NCBI RefSeq assembly: GCF_902459665.1
Contig: NZ_CABPSL010000006.1
Coordinates: 124,001 to 188,000, forward strand
Length of the DNA stretch: 64,000 nt
Origin: Pandoraea cepalis
GTDB taxonomy: Bacteria; Pseudomonadota; Gammaproteobacteria; Burkholderiales; Burkholderiaceae
Reading direction: 5' to 3'
Made by a program: the position numbers and the translations under genes
Shown: positions 36,608-45,181 of the stretch, piece by piece
Layout of the letters: each line of letters starts with the position of its first letter
Position numbering within the stretch: position 1 is the first letter of the stretch
Notes under the pieces: generated by a model
Database searches by the model: none
Told to the model about the DNA's origin: nothing
Seen by the model: the letters and a program-made list of their open reading frames with translations, nothing else

Positions 36608-37756
36608 ATGACGACCCAAGACACCGGCGACAAGTCCGAAGCCCCCTCGTCCCAGAAGCTGCGCCGCGCACGCGAGCAGGGACAGGTGGCGCGCTCGCGC
36701 GATACGGCCACAGCGGTCGGCATCGTGAGCAGTGTGGCCGTGCTCGCGGTCACCGCGCCCGCGCAGCTCGACGCATTCCGCTCGCTCTACGCCGCGGCGT
36801 TCGCCGATCTCGCGGGCATCGGCTTCGACGACGCCTGGACAGCCTTGCTGCCGGCGGCGATGTGGCTGCTCGTCAAGCTCCTCGCCCCGCTGGCCGCGAT
36901 TCCGCTGTGCATCAGCGTGGCGGCCATGCTGCCCGGCGGCTACGTCTTCAGCACGACGCTGCTCAAGCCGAAGTGGCAGCGGCTCTCGCCCAAAGCCAAC
37001 CTGGGCCGACTCGTCTCGATGAAGCACTACGCGCAGGTAGGCATCGCCGTTGCGAAGGTTGTGCTGGTGGCGGCCGTGTTGGTCTTTGTCGTGCGCGCGC
37101 ACTGGGACGCGTTGCTCGCCCTGCAGGCGAGTGCCCCGCGTGAGGCGATTGCCGTGGGACTCAGGCTGTTGCGCGACGCTGTGCTCGTGCTCGGCGGCGC
37201 GTTCGTGGCATTCGCGTTGCTCGACCTGCCGATGCAGCGCTACTTCTTCCTGCGCGATCAACGCATGACCAAGCAGGAAGTCAAGAACGAGCACAAGCAG
37301 TCCGAAGGACGTCCCGAAGTCAAACAGCGCATTCGACAGATCCAGCGCCGCATGGCCGAGCGCAGCTTGCGCCGCACGGTGCCGTTGGCCGACGTGGTGA
37401 TCGTCAACCCGACGCACTACGCCATCGCACTCAAGTACGACACCGAGCGTGCGCAAGCGCCGTATGTCGTGGCGCGCGGCCTCGACGAAATGGCGGGCGT
37501 GCTGCGCCAGATCGCCCGCGACCACAAGATCGATGTCGTGAGCGCCCCGCCGCTGGCGCGAGCGCTTTACCACACGAGCCAGGTCAACCAGCAGATTCCC
37601 GCCGCGCTGTATGAAGCGGTCGCGGTGATTCTTGCCTACGTGCTGCAACTGCGCGCATGGCGAACCGGCGAACGCGCCACACACCCCGACCGCCCGGACA
37701 CGCCCGCCGTGCCCGCCGCACTCTCCGATCCACCCGCCACGCGACTCCGCCCCTGA
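36608..37756 (+). CDS. flhB: Flagellar export switch protein FlhB (lateral system)
   Basis: A 382-residue protein with four membrane segments and a cytoplasmic domain from about residue 215. The autocleavage motif NPTH is at 267-270 (VVIVNPTHYAIALKY), the switch that changes secretion from rod/hook to filament substrates together with FliK. The opening SSQKLRRAREQGQVARSRD is a typical FlhB N-terminus. The Pro/Ala-rich end after residue 355 is probably flexible. Confidence 0.96.
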   Translation: MTTQDTGDKSEAPSSQKLRRAREQGQVARSRDTATAVGIVSSVAVLAVTAPAQLDAFRSLYAAAFADLAGIGFDDAWTALLPAAMWLLVKLLAPLAAIPLCISVAAMLPGGYVFSTTLLKPKWQRLSPKANLGRLVSMKHYAQVGIAVAKVVLVAAVLVFVVRAHWDALLALQASAPREAIAVGLRLLRDAVLVLGGAFVAFALLDLPMQRYFFLRDQRMTKQEVKNEHKQSEGRPEVKQRIRQIQRRMAERSLRRTVPLADVVIVNPTHYAIALKYDTERAQAPYVVARGLDEMAGVLRQIARDHKIDVVSAPPLARALYHTSQVNQQIPAALYEAVAVILAYVLQLRAWRTGERATHPDRPDTPAVPAALSDPPATRLRP

Positions 37757-37760
37757 TCTC

Positions 37761-39839
37761 ATGAGCCGACTGATGAACCACCTTCGGCGTCACAAATTCC
37801 TGACGCCGCTTCTCGTCTTCGCCATCCTCGCGATGGTCATCCTGCCGTTGCCGCCGCTGCTGCTCGACACGCTCTTCACGTTCAACATCGTGCTTTCGAT
37901 GGTCGTGATTCTGGTGAGCCTGTCGGTGCGACGTCCGCTCGACTTCTCGGTCTTCCCGACGGTCATTCTCGCCACGACGCTCATGCGTCTGACGTTGAAC
38001 GTCGCGTCCACGCGCGTGGTACTGCTCAAGGGCAACGAAGGCACCCATGCGGCCGGTAGCGTCGTGGAATCATTCGGCAATGTCGTCATCGGCGGCAACT
38101 TCGTGGTGGGCCTCGTGGTGTTCGTGATCCTGATGATCATCAACTTCGTGGTGGTCACCAAGGGCGCGGAGCGCATCTCCGAAGTCTCGGCACGCTTCAC
38201 GCTCGACGCGCTGCCCGGCAAGCAGATGGCCATCGACGCCGACCTGAACGCCGGGCTCATCAATCAGGAAGCCGCACAGACTCGCCGCCGCGAGGTGAGC
38301 GCCGAAGCCGACTTCTATGGCGCGATGGACGGCGCGTCGAAGTTCGTGCGCGGTGATGCGGTGGCGGGCATTCTCATCCTGCTCATCAATCTGATCGGCG
38401 GTGTCGCCATCGGCGTGACGATGCACGGCATGAGTGCGGGCGACGCCTTCCGCCAATACTCGCTGCTGACCATCGGCGACGGCCTGGTCGCGCAGATCCC
38501 GGCGCTGCTGCTCTCGGCGGCGGCGGCGATCATCGTCACGCGGGTGTCCGACGCCGGCGACTTCGAAAAGCAAGTCGGCGACCAGTTGCTCGCCTCGCCG
38601 TCGGTGCTGGCGAGTGTCGCCGTGCTGATGTTCGTGCTGGCGCTGATTCCGGGCATGCCGAGCGCGCCGTTCCTGGCGTTCGCGGCCGTCGTGGGATTCG
38701 TTGCGTGGCGCGTCGGCCAACGCCGCGCGCCCGACGCAACCGACGATACCGACGCGCTCGAAGCGGCGCTCACCGCGCACGAGCCGCCCGCACTCACCTG
38801 GCAGCAACTACCGTTCGTCTCGCCGGTGACCGTCAGCCTCGGCTATCAGATCGTGAGCCTTGCCGACAAGCGAGACGGCGCGCCGCTGGTGCAACGTCTC
38901 TACGGCATGCGGCAAACGCTCTCGCAGACCATGGGCTTCCTCGTGCCTGCGGTCAGGCTGGACACCGGACTCGGCCTCGCCGCGAATGAATATGCGATTG
39001 ACGTTGGCGGTGTACGCGTCGCCAGCGCGTCGCTGCCGCACGATCGGTTGATGGCGATTGCCGCGCCCGATTGCTATGGCGAGCTCGACGGCATGCCGGC
39101 CATCGATCCGTCGTTCGGCATGTCGGTGGTGTGGATCGAGCCCGAGCAACGGGCCCATGCGCTAGGGCTGGGCTATCAGATCGTCGATCCGTCCGGGGTG
39201 ATCGCCACGCACGTCCAGCAATCGATGAAAGCGCATCTGGCCGACCTGTTCACCTATCAGGACGTGACCTCGCTTGGCGAACGGCTGCGCGAGTTATCGC
39301 CGTCGCTGGCCGACGCACTGGACAAGGCGCTCACGCATCAACAACAGTTGGCCGTCATTCGTCAACTGCTCGCCGAAGCGGTGTCGTTGCAGGATATTGA
39401 TGTGCTGGCGACGGCGCTGGTCAATGCGGCCGCGACGAGCAAGGATCCGCTGGTGCTGGCCGCCGAGGCGCGCAGTGCGCTGGGGCGCCGACTGGTACAC
39501 GGACTGATTGGCGACGAGCCGACGCTGCACGTCTACCAACTCACGACGGATCTGGAGAACCTGCTATTGGGCGCCTATACGGCCGCGCAGCAGTCGGGCA
39601 AGACCACCGCCGATGCGTTCCCGCTCGATCCGCAATTGCTGGAGCAGTTGCAGTCTTATATGCCGCAGGCGCGCGAGAACATGAAGCAAACAGGGCGCAC
39701 GCCGGTGTTGCTCGTGATGCCGCAACTCAGACCGTTGCTGGCGCGCTATGCGCGGATGTTCGCGAGCGGGCTGCATGTGCTCTCGTATAACGAGGTGCCA
39801 CAGACGAAGGAGATCGAAGTGGCGGGAACGCTGGGCTGA
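37761..39839 (+). CDS. flhA: Flagellar export protein FlhA (lateral system)
   Basis: A 692-residue export-gate protein. Eight membrane segments (about 17-310) include the FHIPEP-type loop in VVVTKGAERISEVSARFTLD and GKQMAIDADLNAGLI. A cytoplasmic domain (about 345-692) forms the nonameric ring that receives chaperone-substrate complexes. The start is the ATG at 37761 (MSRLMNH), 4 bases after flhB. Last gene of the plus-strand flagellar operon, closed by a terminator. Confidence 0.97.
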   Translation: MSRLMNHLRRHKFLTPLLVFAILAMVILPLPPLLLDTLFTFNIVLSMVVILVSLSVRRPLDFSVFPTVILATTLMRLTLNVASTRVVLLKGNEGTHAAGSVVESFGNVVIGGNFVVGLVVFVILMIINFVVVTKGAERISEVSARFTLDALPGKQMAIDADLNAGLINQEAAQTRRREVSAEADFYGAMDGASKFVRGDAVAGILILLINLIGGVAIGVTMHGMSAGDAFRQYSLLTIGDGLVAQIPALLLSAAAAIIVTRVSDAGDFEKQVGDQLLASPSVLASVAVLMFVLALIPGMPSAPFLAFAAVVGFVAWRVGQRRAPDATDDTDALEAALTAHEPPALTWQQLPFVSPVTVSLGYQIVSLADKRDGAPLVQRLYGMRQTLSQTMGFLVPAVRLDTGLGLAANEYAIDVGGVRVASASLPHDRLMAIAAPDCYGELDGMPAIDPSFGMSVVWIEPEQRAHALGLGYQIVDPSGVIATHVQQSMKAHLADLFTYQDVTSLGERLRELSPSLADALDKALTHQQQLAVIRQLLAEAVSLQDIDVLATALVNAAATSKDPLVLAAEARSALGRRLVHGLIGDEPTLHVYQLTTDLENLLLGAYTAAQQSGKTTADAFPLDPQLLEQLQSYMPQARENMKQTGRTPVLLVMPQLRPLLARYARMFASGLHVLSYNEVPQTKEIEVAGTLG

Positions 39840-39842
39840 AAA

Positions 39843-39873
39843 AAAGCCAACGGTGCGATACCGTTGGCTTTCC
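39843..39873. terminator. Bidirectional terminator between flhA and flagellin
   Basis: Stem AAAGCCAACGGT/ACCGTTGGCTTT with loop GCGAT (39843-39871). The A-run on the left and T residues on the right let it serve flhA (plus) and the converging flagellin gene (minus). Confidence 0.92.
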
Positions 39874-39936
39874 TGTCCAGACTTGCCGGCCGGCAGACTT
39901 CACCGGCCGTTACGGCGTGCTGCGTAACGCGTGCGA

Positions 39937-41163
39937 TTAACGCAGCAGCATTTGGATCATGCTCGGCATTTCGCCGGCCTTTTGCAGCATTTGCAGGTTC
40001 ACGTTCATCTGCGTTTGCAACTTGGTCAGCTCCGACACCGACTCGGCGAAGTCGACTTCGTTCAGACGCGAATTGGCTTCACGCGTGTTCTGCAGCAGCG
40101 TCGATTGCACTTCCTCGCGACCGTCCAGATCCATCATGGCAGCGCCGATGCTCGCTTGCACGGTGGCCAGTTGGCCGATGGCGGTCTCAAGATTGGTGAT
40201 GGCGTTCGACGCGGAGGGTGCATCAAGCAGTTGCGTCGACGGCGAATTGAAGCGCGCATTCAGCACTTCGTCAAACGCGTTGAAGAGCGTGGCTTGTTCA
40301 CTCAGGTCGAGCGCGTTGCCCGCCGTGGCTGCCAGCGTATTGAGCGGCGTGGTGAGGGCCGTGCGCAAGGCATCGAAATCGGCACGCGTGGCCGCCGCTG
40401 CACCTTCGATCATCGTCGTCAGACCGGCCTCCCAGGTCGCGCTGCTCGAGCCGTTCTGCACCTTGTTCAGGATCGCGCTGATGCCCGGCTTCGCCGAGAG
40501 ATCCCGGATCAGTTGGGCCGCAGCGTCAGCATCCGAACCGGCGCCCAAGGCGTCCTTCAACGAGGTACCGGTCGGGTACGACGAGGTCGTTTGCGCGCCG
40601 AAATTGGCCGTCGCACTGCCAACGCTCGCGAACAAGCTTTGCAGATCGCCGCTGATGTCCATGACCTTCGTCTCAGCCGCGCCCGCGCCGACTTGCAGGT
40701 CGATCTTGCCCGCCGCGAGAATCCCCGACGCAGTGCTGCCGAACTCCATCTTCAGCAGGTTCTTGCCGGCGAACGTGGTGTTCTCGAAGATCGCCTGCAG
40801 CGCTTGTGCGTTGTTGGTGTATTGCTGTTGCAGCGCGGTCTTCTCGGCGTCGCCCTTCAGGCCATCCTTGGCCTGCGTGGCCAGATCCTTCATGGTCACG
40901 AGCAGTTCGTTGGCCTTGTCCAGCGCGCCCTGGGCAACGCGAGTGCTCGACTGCGCGTACTTCATGTTGCTGATCGCCGCCTTGGTGCCGCTGGCGTGCA
41001 TGTTGAGCATGGCCGAAATGCGGGCCGCCGCCGGATCGTTCTTGTACAGGTCGTTCTTGGTGCCGGTGGACAGGTCGCGCATGATGGCGTTCAGCTTGCC
41101 GCCGGTGCTGCGTTGCGAATTCAGCGACGACATTTGCGCCACGTTGGTATGCAGAGTCAACAT
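39937..41163 (-). CDS. fliC: Flagellin of the lateral (Fla2-type) filament
   Basis: A 408-residue flagellin. The N-terminal D0/D1 region (MLTLHTNVAQMSSLNSQRST, then STGTKNDLYKNDPAAARISA) and the C-terminal D1/D0 region (REANSRLNEVDFAESVSELT, ending MLQKAGEMPSMIQMLLR) are conserved. The middle 150-300 is variable and surface-exposed. It equals LafA in the lateral systems of Vibrio and Aeromonas. AAGGAG lies 9-10 bases before the ATG. A 159-base upstream gap suggests its own promoter, as expected for a class III gene under the cluster's sigma-28. Confidence 0.94.
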   Translation of the reverse strand: MLTLHTNVAQMSSLNSQRSTGGKLNAIMRDLSTGTKNDLYKNDPAAARISAMLNMHASGTKAAISNMKYAQSSTRVAQGALDKANELLVTMKDLATQAKDGLKGDAEKTALQQQYTNNAQALQAIFENTTFAGKNLLKMEFGSTASGILAAGKIDLQVGAGAAETKVMDISGDLQSLFASVGSATANFGAQTTSSYPTGTSLKDALGAGSDADAAAQLIRDLSAKPGISAILNKVQNGSSSATWEAGLTTMIEGAAAATRADFDALRTALTTPLNTLAATAGNALDLSEQATLFNAFDEVLNARFNSPSTQLLDAPSASNAITNLETAIGQLATVQASIGAAMMDLDGREEVQSTLLQNTREANSRLNEVDFAESVSELTKLQTQMNVNLQMLQKAGEMPSMIQMLLR

Positions 41164-41254
41164 TGCTAGGGCTCCTTGTGCTGGTGAGCAGTTTGGCAGA
41201 CCGGATGGCCTGCCTCACCGTGATAAGGCGTCCCTTCGCATAAATTGTTAATGC

Positions 41255-41281
41255 CTTTCGGCGATGATTTTTCCCATCTGA
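41255..41281 (-). promoter_or_regulatory. Candidate sigma-28-type promoter of the flagellin gene
   Basis: On the minus strand TCAG, 15 bases, then GCCGAAAG resembles the sigma-28 pattern TAAA-N15-GCCGATAA (six of eight matches in the -10 part, weak -35). It lies about 90 bases before the flagellin start. The spacer contains GGGAAAAAT, close to the GGGAA boxes of other flagellar operons. Confidence 0.35.
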
Positions 41282-41322
41282 CGAGCCGTTTGTCGGCGTT
41301 CGCGCACGACACGCGCCTGCCC

Positions 41323-42495
41323 TTACCGATCGACCAGCAACGCCCGAACATTGGCACGCGTGACGGGCATCCCCCCCGGCATCGCGAGCCTCAGCGCCGC
41401 GAACGGCGGCTGCTTGTCCAGCCGCGTCGTCCACGCTTTCGCCAGGGCGATCGCCATGTCGTAGGCGCCCTGATCGGTCGCGACGGCCCGGTCATCCCCC
41501 GCCGCACGACTGACGACCTGCGTCGACGTCCGCGCCGTGTGCTTCGCCGATGCGTGAGCCGCACGAATGGTGCGCACCATCGACGCGAGCGCGCGCCGCG
41601 TTTGCATGACGCCTTCCGGCCCATCGACGCGCCATGTCCGCGGCGCGATGGCGTCGGGCGCCTGGCGAAGCGTTGCGCGTCGCGGGAGGCCGTCGGCACC
41701 GCCAGAGATGGCCTGCGGCGAGGTAGGCGACGCCGCTTGCGCGATGGCGAAGCGCGACGCCAGCGACGGCCATGCCGCGCCGGACGTGCTCATCACCCAC
41801 CCGCGCTCCGGCGCAGGCGACTCCAGCGTCACACCATAGGCGGCCAGCTCACGCGTTGCGCGGCGGCGCAATCCCGCCTGCGACACTGCGTTTGCCACGT
41901 CGATCTTGACACCCGCCTGGTAGGGCCCGGCGGGATAAAGCGTGATCTGCTCGGCTTTCGACGCACGCCACTGCGCGGGGGCAACACCCTCGACGGTGAA
42001 CCGCTTCGGCGCGCTGCCCCCTTCATCGAAATGCAGGCGGTCATCGACCGTCCCCAGGCTTGCGCGCTCGCGGGCGTCCCATTGGACCGCCAACGCCTCC
42101 AAGGCCCGGTGTGCCTGTGCTTGTGATGCTGGATCGCCGTCTCGCCAACGCGCTAGCGACGCCAACGCCGCGCTGGCCGACGCATGAAGCGTCGATAGCC
42201 ATTGCGCGCCCGCACTGGCGCGGCTGGCCGTGGCATGCGTCGACATCAGGTCGGCGACTTGGGCGACGCGATACAGGTCGACTTGCGCCGCGCCTGGAGA
42301 CGCCAGCCGCGTCGACGCACCCGAGCGCATGGCGCCGGTCACCCCCGGTGTCGCGGTCGCCGAACGCGCGCCTCTCAACGCGCGCGTCGATGAGCCGGAT
42401 TGCGTGGTGTCCCCTCGGCGCGAGTTCGCACGGGCCGTGTTGCGCGCGTCGTCGAGCGCAGGGCTCCCGGGAATCTCTCGAATCACGTCAACCAT
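41323..42495 (-). CDS. Unknown flagellar-cluster protein, positional equivalent of LafW
   Basis: A 390-residue protein with no recognised family. The first 70 residues are Arg/Ser/Thr/Ala-rich and probably disordered. Residues about 70-150 are Ala-rich helix. Residues 165-225 form a more conserved-looking core (HFDEGGSAPKRFTVEGVAPA, ITLYPAGPYQAGVKIDVANA). The C-terminus is again helical (AYDMAIALAKAWTTRLDKQP). There is no signal peptide or membrane segment. It lies between flgL and flagellin in the same direction. In Vibrio lateral clusters lafW, annotated as hook-associated, lies near lafA, so a filament/hook accessory role is possible but only inferred. Confidence 0.7.
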   Translation of the reverse strand: MVDVIREIPGSPALDDARNTARANSRRGDTTQSGSSTRALRGARSATATPGVTGAMRSGASTRLASPGAAQVDLYRVAQVADLMSTHATASRASAGAQWLSTLHASASAALASLARWRDGDPASQAQAHRALEALAVQWDARERASLGTVDDRLHFDEGGSAPKRFTVEGVAPAQWRASKAEQITLYPAGPYQAGVKIDVANAVSQAGLRRRATRELAAYGVTLESPAPERGWVMSTSGAAWPSLASRFAIAQAASPTSPQAISGGADGLPRRATLRQAPDAIAPRTWRVDGPEGVMQTRRALASMVRTIRAAHASAKHTARTSTQVVSRAAGDDRAVATDQGAYDMAIALAKAWTTRLDKQPPFAALRLAMPGGMPVTRANVRALLVDR

Positions 42496-42549
42496 GAGTC
42501 CTGTCCTGTTCGTTCAGACGATGCGGCCACATGAAGGCATCGAATGCCA

Positions 42550-43446
42550 TCAAAGGGCGTCGAAGAACGACAACCGGCCCACCTCGGCGTGTGCCGTACG
42601 CGCGGCCGACATGGCGCGATACAGGGCCATCAGTTCCGGGAACGCTTCGGTGGCGGGCTTGCCCTCGATCGCGAGGCGCGCCTTGACGAGCACCTCGCTG
42701 TGCACCCCATGTTCCTTGCGCACCGCCTCGAGGCGCTTCGCGCTGTGGTCGTTCGCGAATTGCACGTCGGCAATCTGGGTCACCTGATTGTCGATCGGTT
42801 CGGCCAGCTCGCGCAGTACCGCCGCCGCATTGGCGCCGCCGCCATTTGCCAACGTCGCGGCGGCCGCGCCGAGGCGATTGAGCAGATCGGGCAACCCGTG
42901 CCACATCTGCGGCGGGTGGGTATGGTGCAGCCCGTCGCCAATCTCGACGGAAGCGGGCGCGTGCCCGTTCGTCGCCAACGCGAAATTCGTCGTGGCAGCG
43001 CCTGGCGCAGCCGTGTCGGTGATGGGCGCGCCAATGCGCGCGAAGACGTGGCTGCCGTCGGCGCGGCGAATATTGAACGCGTCCGTGAGACCGCGCATCA
43101 GCGCATGAATCTTGCCAACGTCGTCCTGAGCATCGCCGCCGTGCGGCACACCTGCCTTCGTCACGACATCGCTCTTGAAGGCGCTCAACCGGTCGTGAGC
43201 GCTCCTGAGACTCACGCTCGCCTGCTTGAGATCGGCCTCGAGGCTGGTAATGACCTTGGTTCGCTGCGCGAGCGTTTGCTGCGCACGGTCGATACGCGCG
43301 ATGCGCTCGAAATCGACCGGATCGTCCGACGCGTGAAGCACGCGCTTTTCCTCGCGCGCGTGGTCGGTCAGTCGTTCAAGCCGCTCGTTCATGTCGCGCA
43401 GCACGTGCTCGCGCTCGAAGCGGCTGAGGTGATGATGGATCTGCAT
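42550..43446 (-). CDS. flgL: Hook-filament junction protein FlgL (lateral system)
   Basis: A 298-residue protein. The N-terminal helix (MQIHHHLSRFEREHVLRDMN, then KRVLHASDDPVDFERIARID) and the C-terminal helix ending AHAEVGRLSFFDAL are flagellin-like, as in HAP3. The ATG at 43446 has AGGACAT upstream and is preferred over one at 43494. It caps the hook together with FlgK and lies 25 bases after flgK. Confidence 0.85.
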   Translation of the reverse strand: MQIHHHLSRFEREHVLRDMNERLERLTDHAREEKRVLHASDDPVDFERIARIDRAQQTLAQRTKVITSLEADLKQASVSLRSAHDRLSAFKSDVVTKAGVPHGGDAQDDVGKIHALMRGLTDAFNIRRADGSHVFARIGAPITDTAAPGAATTNFALATNGHAPASVEIGDGLHHTHPPQMWHGLPDLLNRLGAAAATLANGGGANAAAVLRELAEPIDNQVTQIADVQFANDHSAKRLEAVRKEHGVHSEVLVKARLAIEGKPATEAFPELMALYRAMSAARTAHAEVGRLSFFDAL

Positions 43447-43471
43447 GAGGATGTCCTTTCCTGAGCGTCGC

Positions 43472-44803
43472 TCAGACCATGGCCAGCGTGGCATCGAACA
43501 GCTCGTTGGCCACCGAGGCCACCCGGGCGTTCGCGCGATAGAGCTTCATGTAGGCCATGAGCGCGCCGCCCGACTCGGTCTCGTCGACGCCCGCCTGCTT
43601 CTGAAACTGGGCGCGTGCGGAGACCAGCATGGCCCCCGCCGACGCGGCGCTCGCCTCGGCCTCGCTTACGCGACGGCCCGTCTCGGCAGCCAGCGCACTC
43701 ATGGCTTCGACAAGCGTCGTCCCCACGCGCCCTGACAGCGCCACCGGGCCGCCGATCGCCCGCTTCAGACGATGCAACGTCTTGCCATTTCCGTTGGCGC
43801 TGTCCGTGTCCAGAGCAAGGTCTTGCGCGGTCTGGACCGTGCGCTGCATCATCGGCAAGCCGTCCGGTCCGGTGCTCAGCTTCAGCAGCGGCGTATCGCT
43901 GAAATCGCCCGAAGCCACATCGGCGTGCGCCCGATTCAGTTGATCGACCAGCGTGCTCGCAACATCAGTCATATCCGCGATGCGCGAGTCGAGGACTCCG
44001 GTGAGGAAACTGTCGAGGCCTCCCAACCGTCCGCCGAGCGTCTCGGCCGGCACGTCCACACGCGACGACCCCGCCACGACCGAATAGCCGCCGTCCGGAC
44101 GCACTTCCAGTTGCGCGGCGCGATTGCCCAGCACCAGCGGCTGTCCGCCTCGGGTAAGCACGTGATACGCCCCGCTGGCGTCGTCCCGCACATCCACATC
44201 GAGAAACGCTGCCAATTCGCCCAGCGTCTGATCGCGTTGATCTTCGATGGCCAGTCGGCCCGCCTCGTCCGGCGCCAGACGGTGCAGACGATTCAGATCC
44301 GCCAGGGCTGTCGTGAGGCGGTTCACTTTTTCCGCTTCCCCGCCCCGAACCGCGTTGACGGTGTCTCTCAGACGCTCCAACGCGGAGAACATGGCGTTGG
44401 TGCGCTCCGCGACACGTCCCAGCGCCGCGAAGACGCCGTCTGCGTGGACATCGCTGCCGAGGGTCTGGGCCTCATGGTCGAGTGCGCCGACAAGCTCGCG
44501 CAGACCGAGCGGATCGCTGGCCACGTCGGTCCCGCCCAACTGCGTGAGCAGCGCGGCGAGGTGCGGCTTCTGCACGTCCAGCTCGCTGGCGCCGGACACG
44601 GCGCGCCACAACTGGCGCCGCTGTTCCAGCCCGGCCACGCGAACAACGTCTTGCGCCTGCACCGTGCCATCGGCACGCGACGTGACGCGCACGTTGCGGC
44701 GCGTATACGCCGAATTGCTCATCTGCGAGATGTTGAGGGCCTCGTTGTCGAGCAGCGACTGCGCAGTTTTCACGCCTTGCGTGGCGATATTGAGCATGTT
44801 CAT
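43472..44803 (-). CDS. flgK: Hook-associated protein FlgK (lateral system)
   Basis: A 443-residue HAP1. The N-terminus MNMLNIATQGVKTAQSLLDN and the segment ISQMSNSAYTRRNVRV replace the usual axial-protein motif. The helical core has DQRDQTLGELAAFLDVDVRD and the end reads ALMAYMKLYRANARVASVAN followed by ELFDATLAMV. It is shorter than typical FlgK (about 550 residues), mainly in the middle domain. It forms the first junction zone above the hook. Confidence 0.9.
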   Translation of the reverse strand: MNMLNIATQGVKTAQSLLDNEALNISQMSNSAYTRRNVRVTSRADGTVQAQDVVRVAGLEQRRQLWRAVSGASELDVQKPHLAALLTQLGGTDVASDPLGLRELVGALDHEAQTLGSDVHADGVFAALGRVAERTNAMFSALERLRDTVNAVRGGEAEKVNRLTTALADLNRLHRLAPDEAGRLAIEDQRDQTLGELAAFLDVDVRDDASGAYHVLTRGGQPLVLGNRAAQLEVRPDGGYSVVAGSSRVDVPAETLGGRLGGLDSFLTGVLDSRIADMTDVASTLVDQLNRAHADVASGDFSDTPLLKLSTGPDGLPMMQRTVQTAQDLALDTDSANGNGKTLHRLKRAIGGPVALSGRVGTTLVEAMSALAAETGRRVSEAEASAASAGAMLVSARAQFQKQAGVDETESGGALMAYMKLYRANARVASVANELFDATLAMV

Positions 44804-44843
44804 GGTTCAGTGCCTGTCCTGTCGGTATCGGCGCAGCGCGCGC

Positions 44844-45176
44844 TCAGCGCCCCGCCATTTGCCGGATGATGATGTCGGCGATGCCGAATGCACGGCGTGC
44901 CGCCAGCGCCTGTGCGACCTGTGTGTCCGCCCATTCGTGAAGGCTCTGCGTCGTGCGGTCGCGCTTGCCCAGCGCGCCGGCGTCATCGCGATCGTCGCGC
45001 AGCGCCTCGGTCGCCCGTCGCATTTCGCCGAGCAACTGGGCGACGAAGATCGCTTCGAACTGTTCGGCGGCGGCTTCGAGCGTCGCACTCGGCGCAACCG
45101 GCGTCGCGCCTGCCTCAGACAAAGGCGACCGGGCGGTGGAAATAAGCAAGGGGTTCGGCGTCATCGGTGGGGTCAT
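44844..45176 (-). CDS. flgJ: Single-domain FlgJ rod-assembly protein (lateral system)
   Basis: A 110-residue protein containing only the N-terminal rod-capping domain of FlgJ: LEAAAEQFEAIFVAQLLGEM, then a C-terminal helix ending FGIADIIIRQMAGR. The C-terminal glucosaminidase domain found in E. coli FlgJ is absent, so a separate enzyme must open the peptidoglycan. The ATG at 45176 is used; a TTG at 45185 overlapping the flgI stop would add three residues. Confidence 0.85.
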   Translation of the reverse strand: MTPPMTPNPLLISTARSPLSEAGATPVAPSATLEAAAEQFEAIFVAQLLGEMRRATEALRDDRDDAGALGKRDRTTQSLHEWADTQVAQALAARRAFGIADIIIRQMAGR

Positions 45177-45181
45177 CTGTC

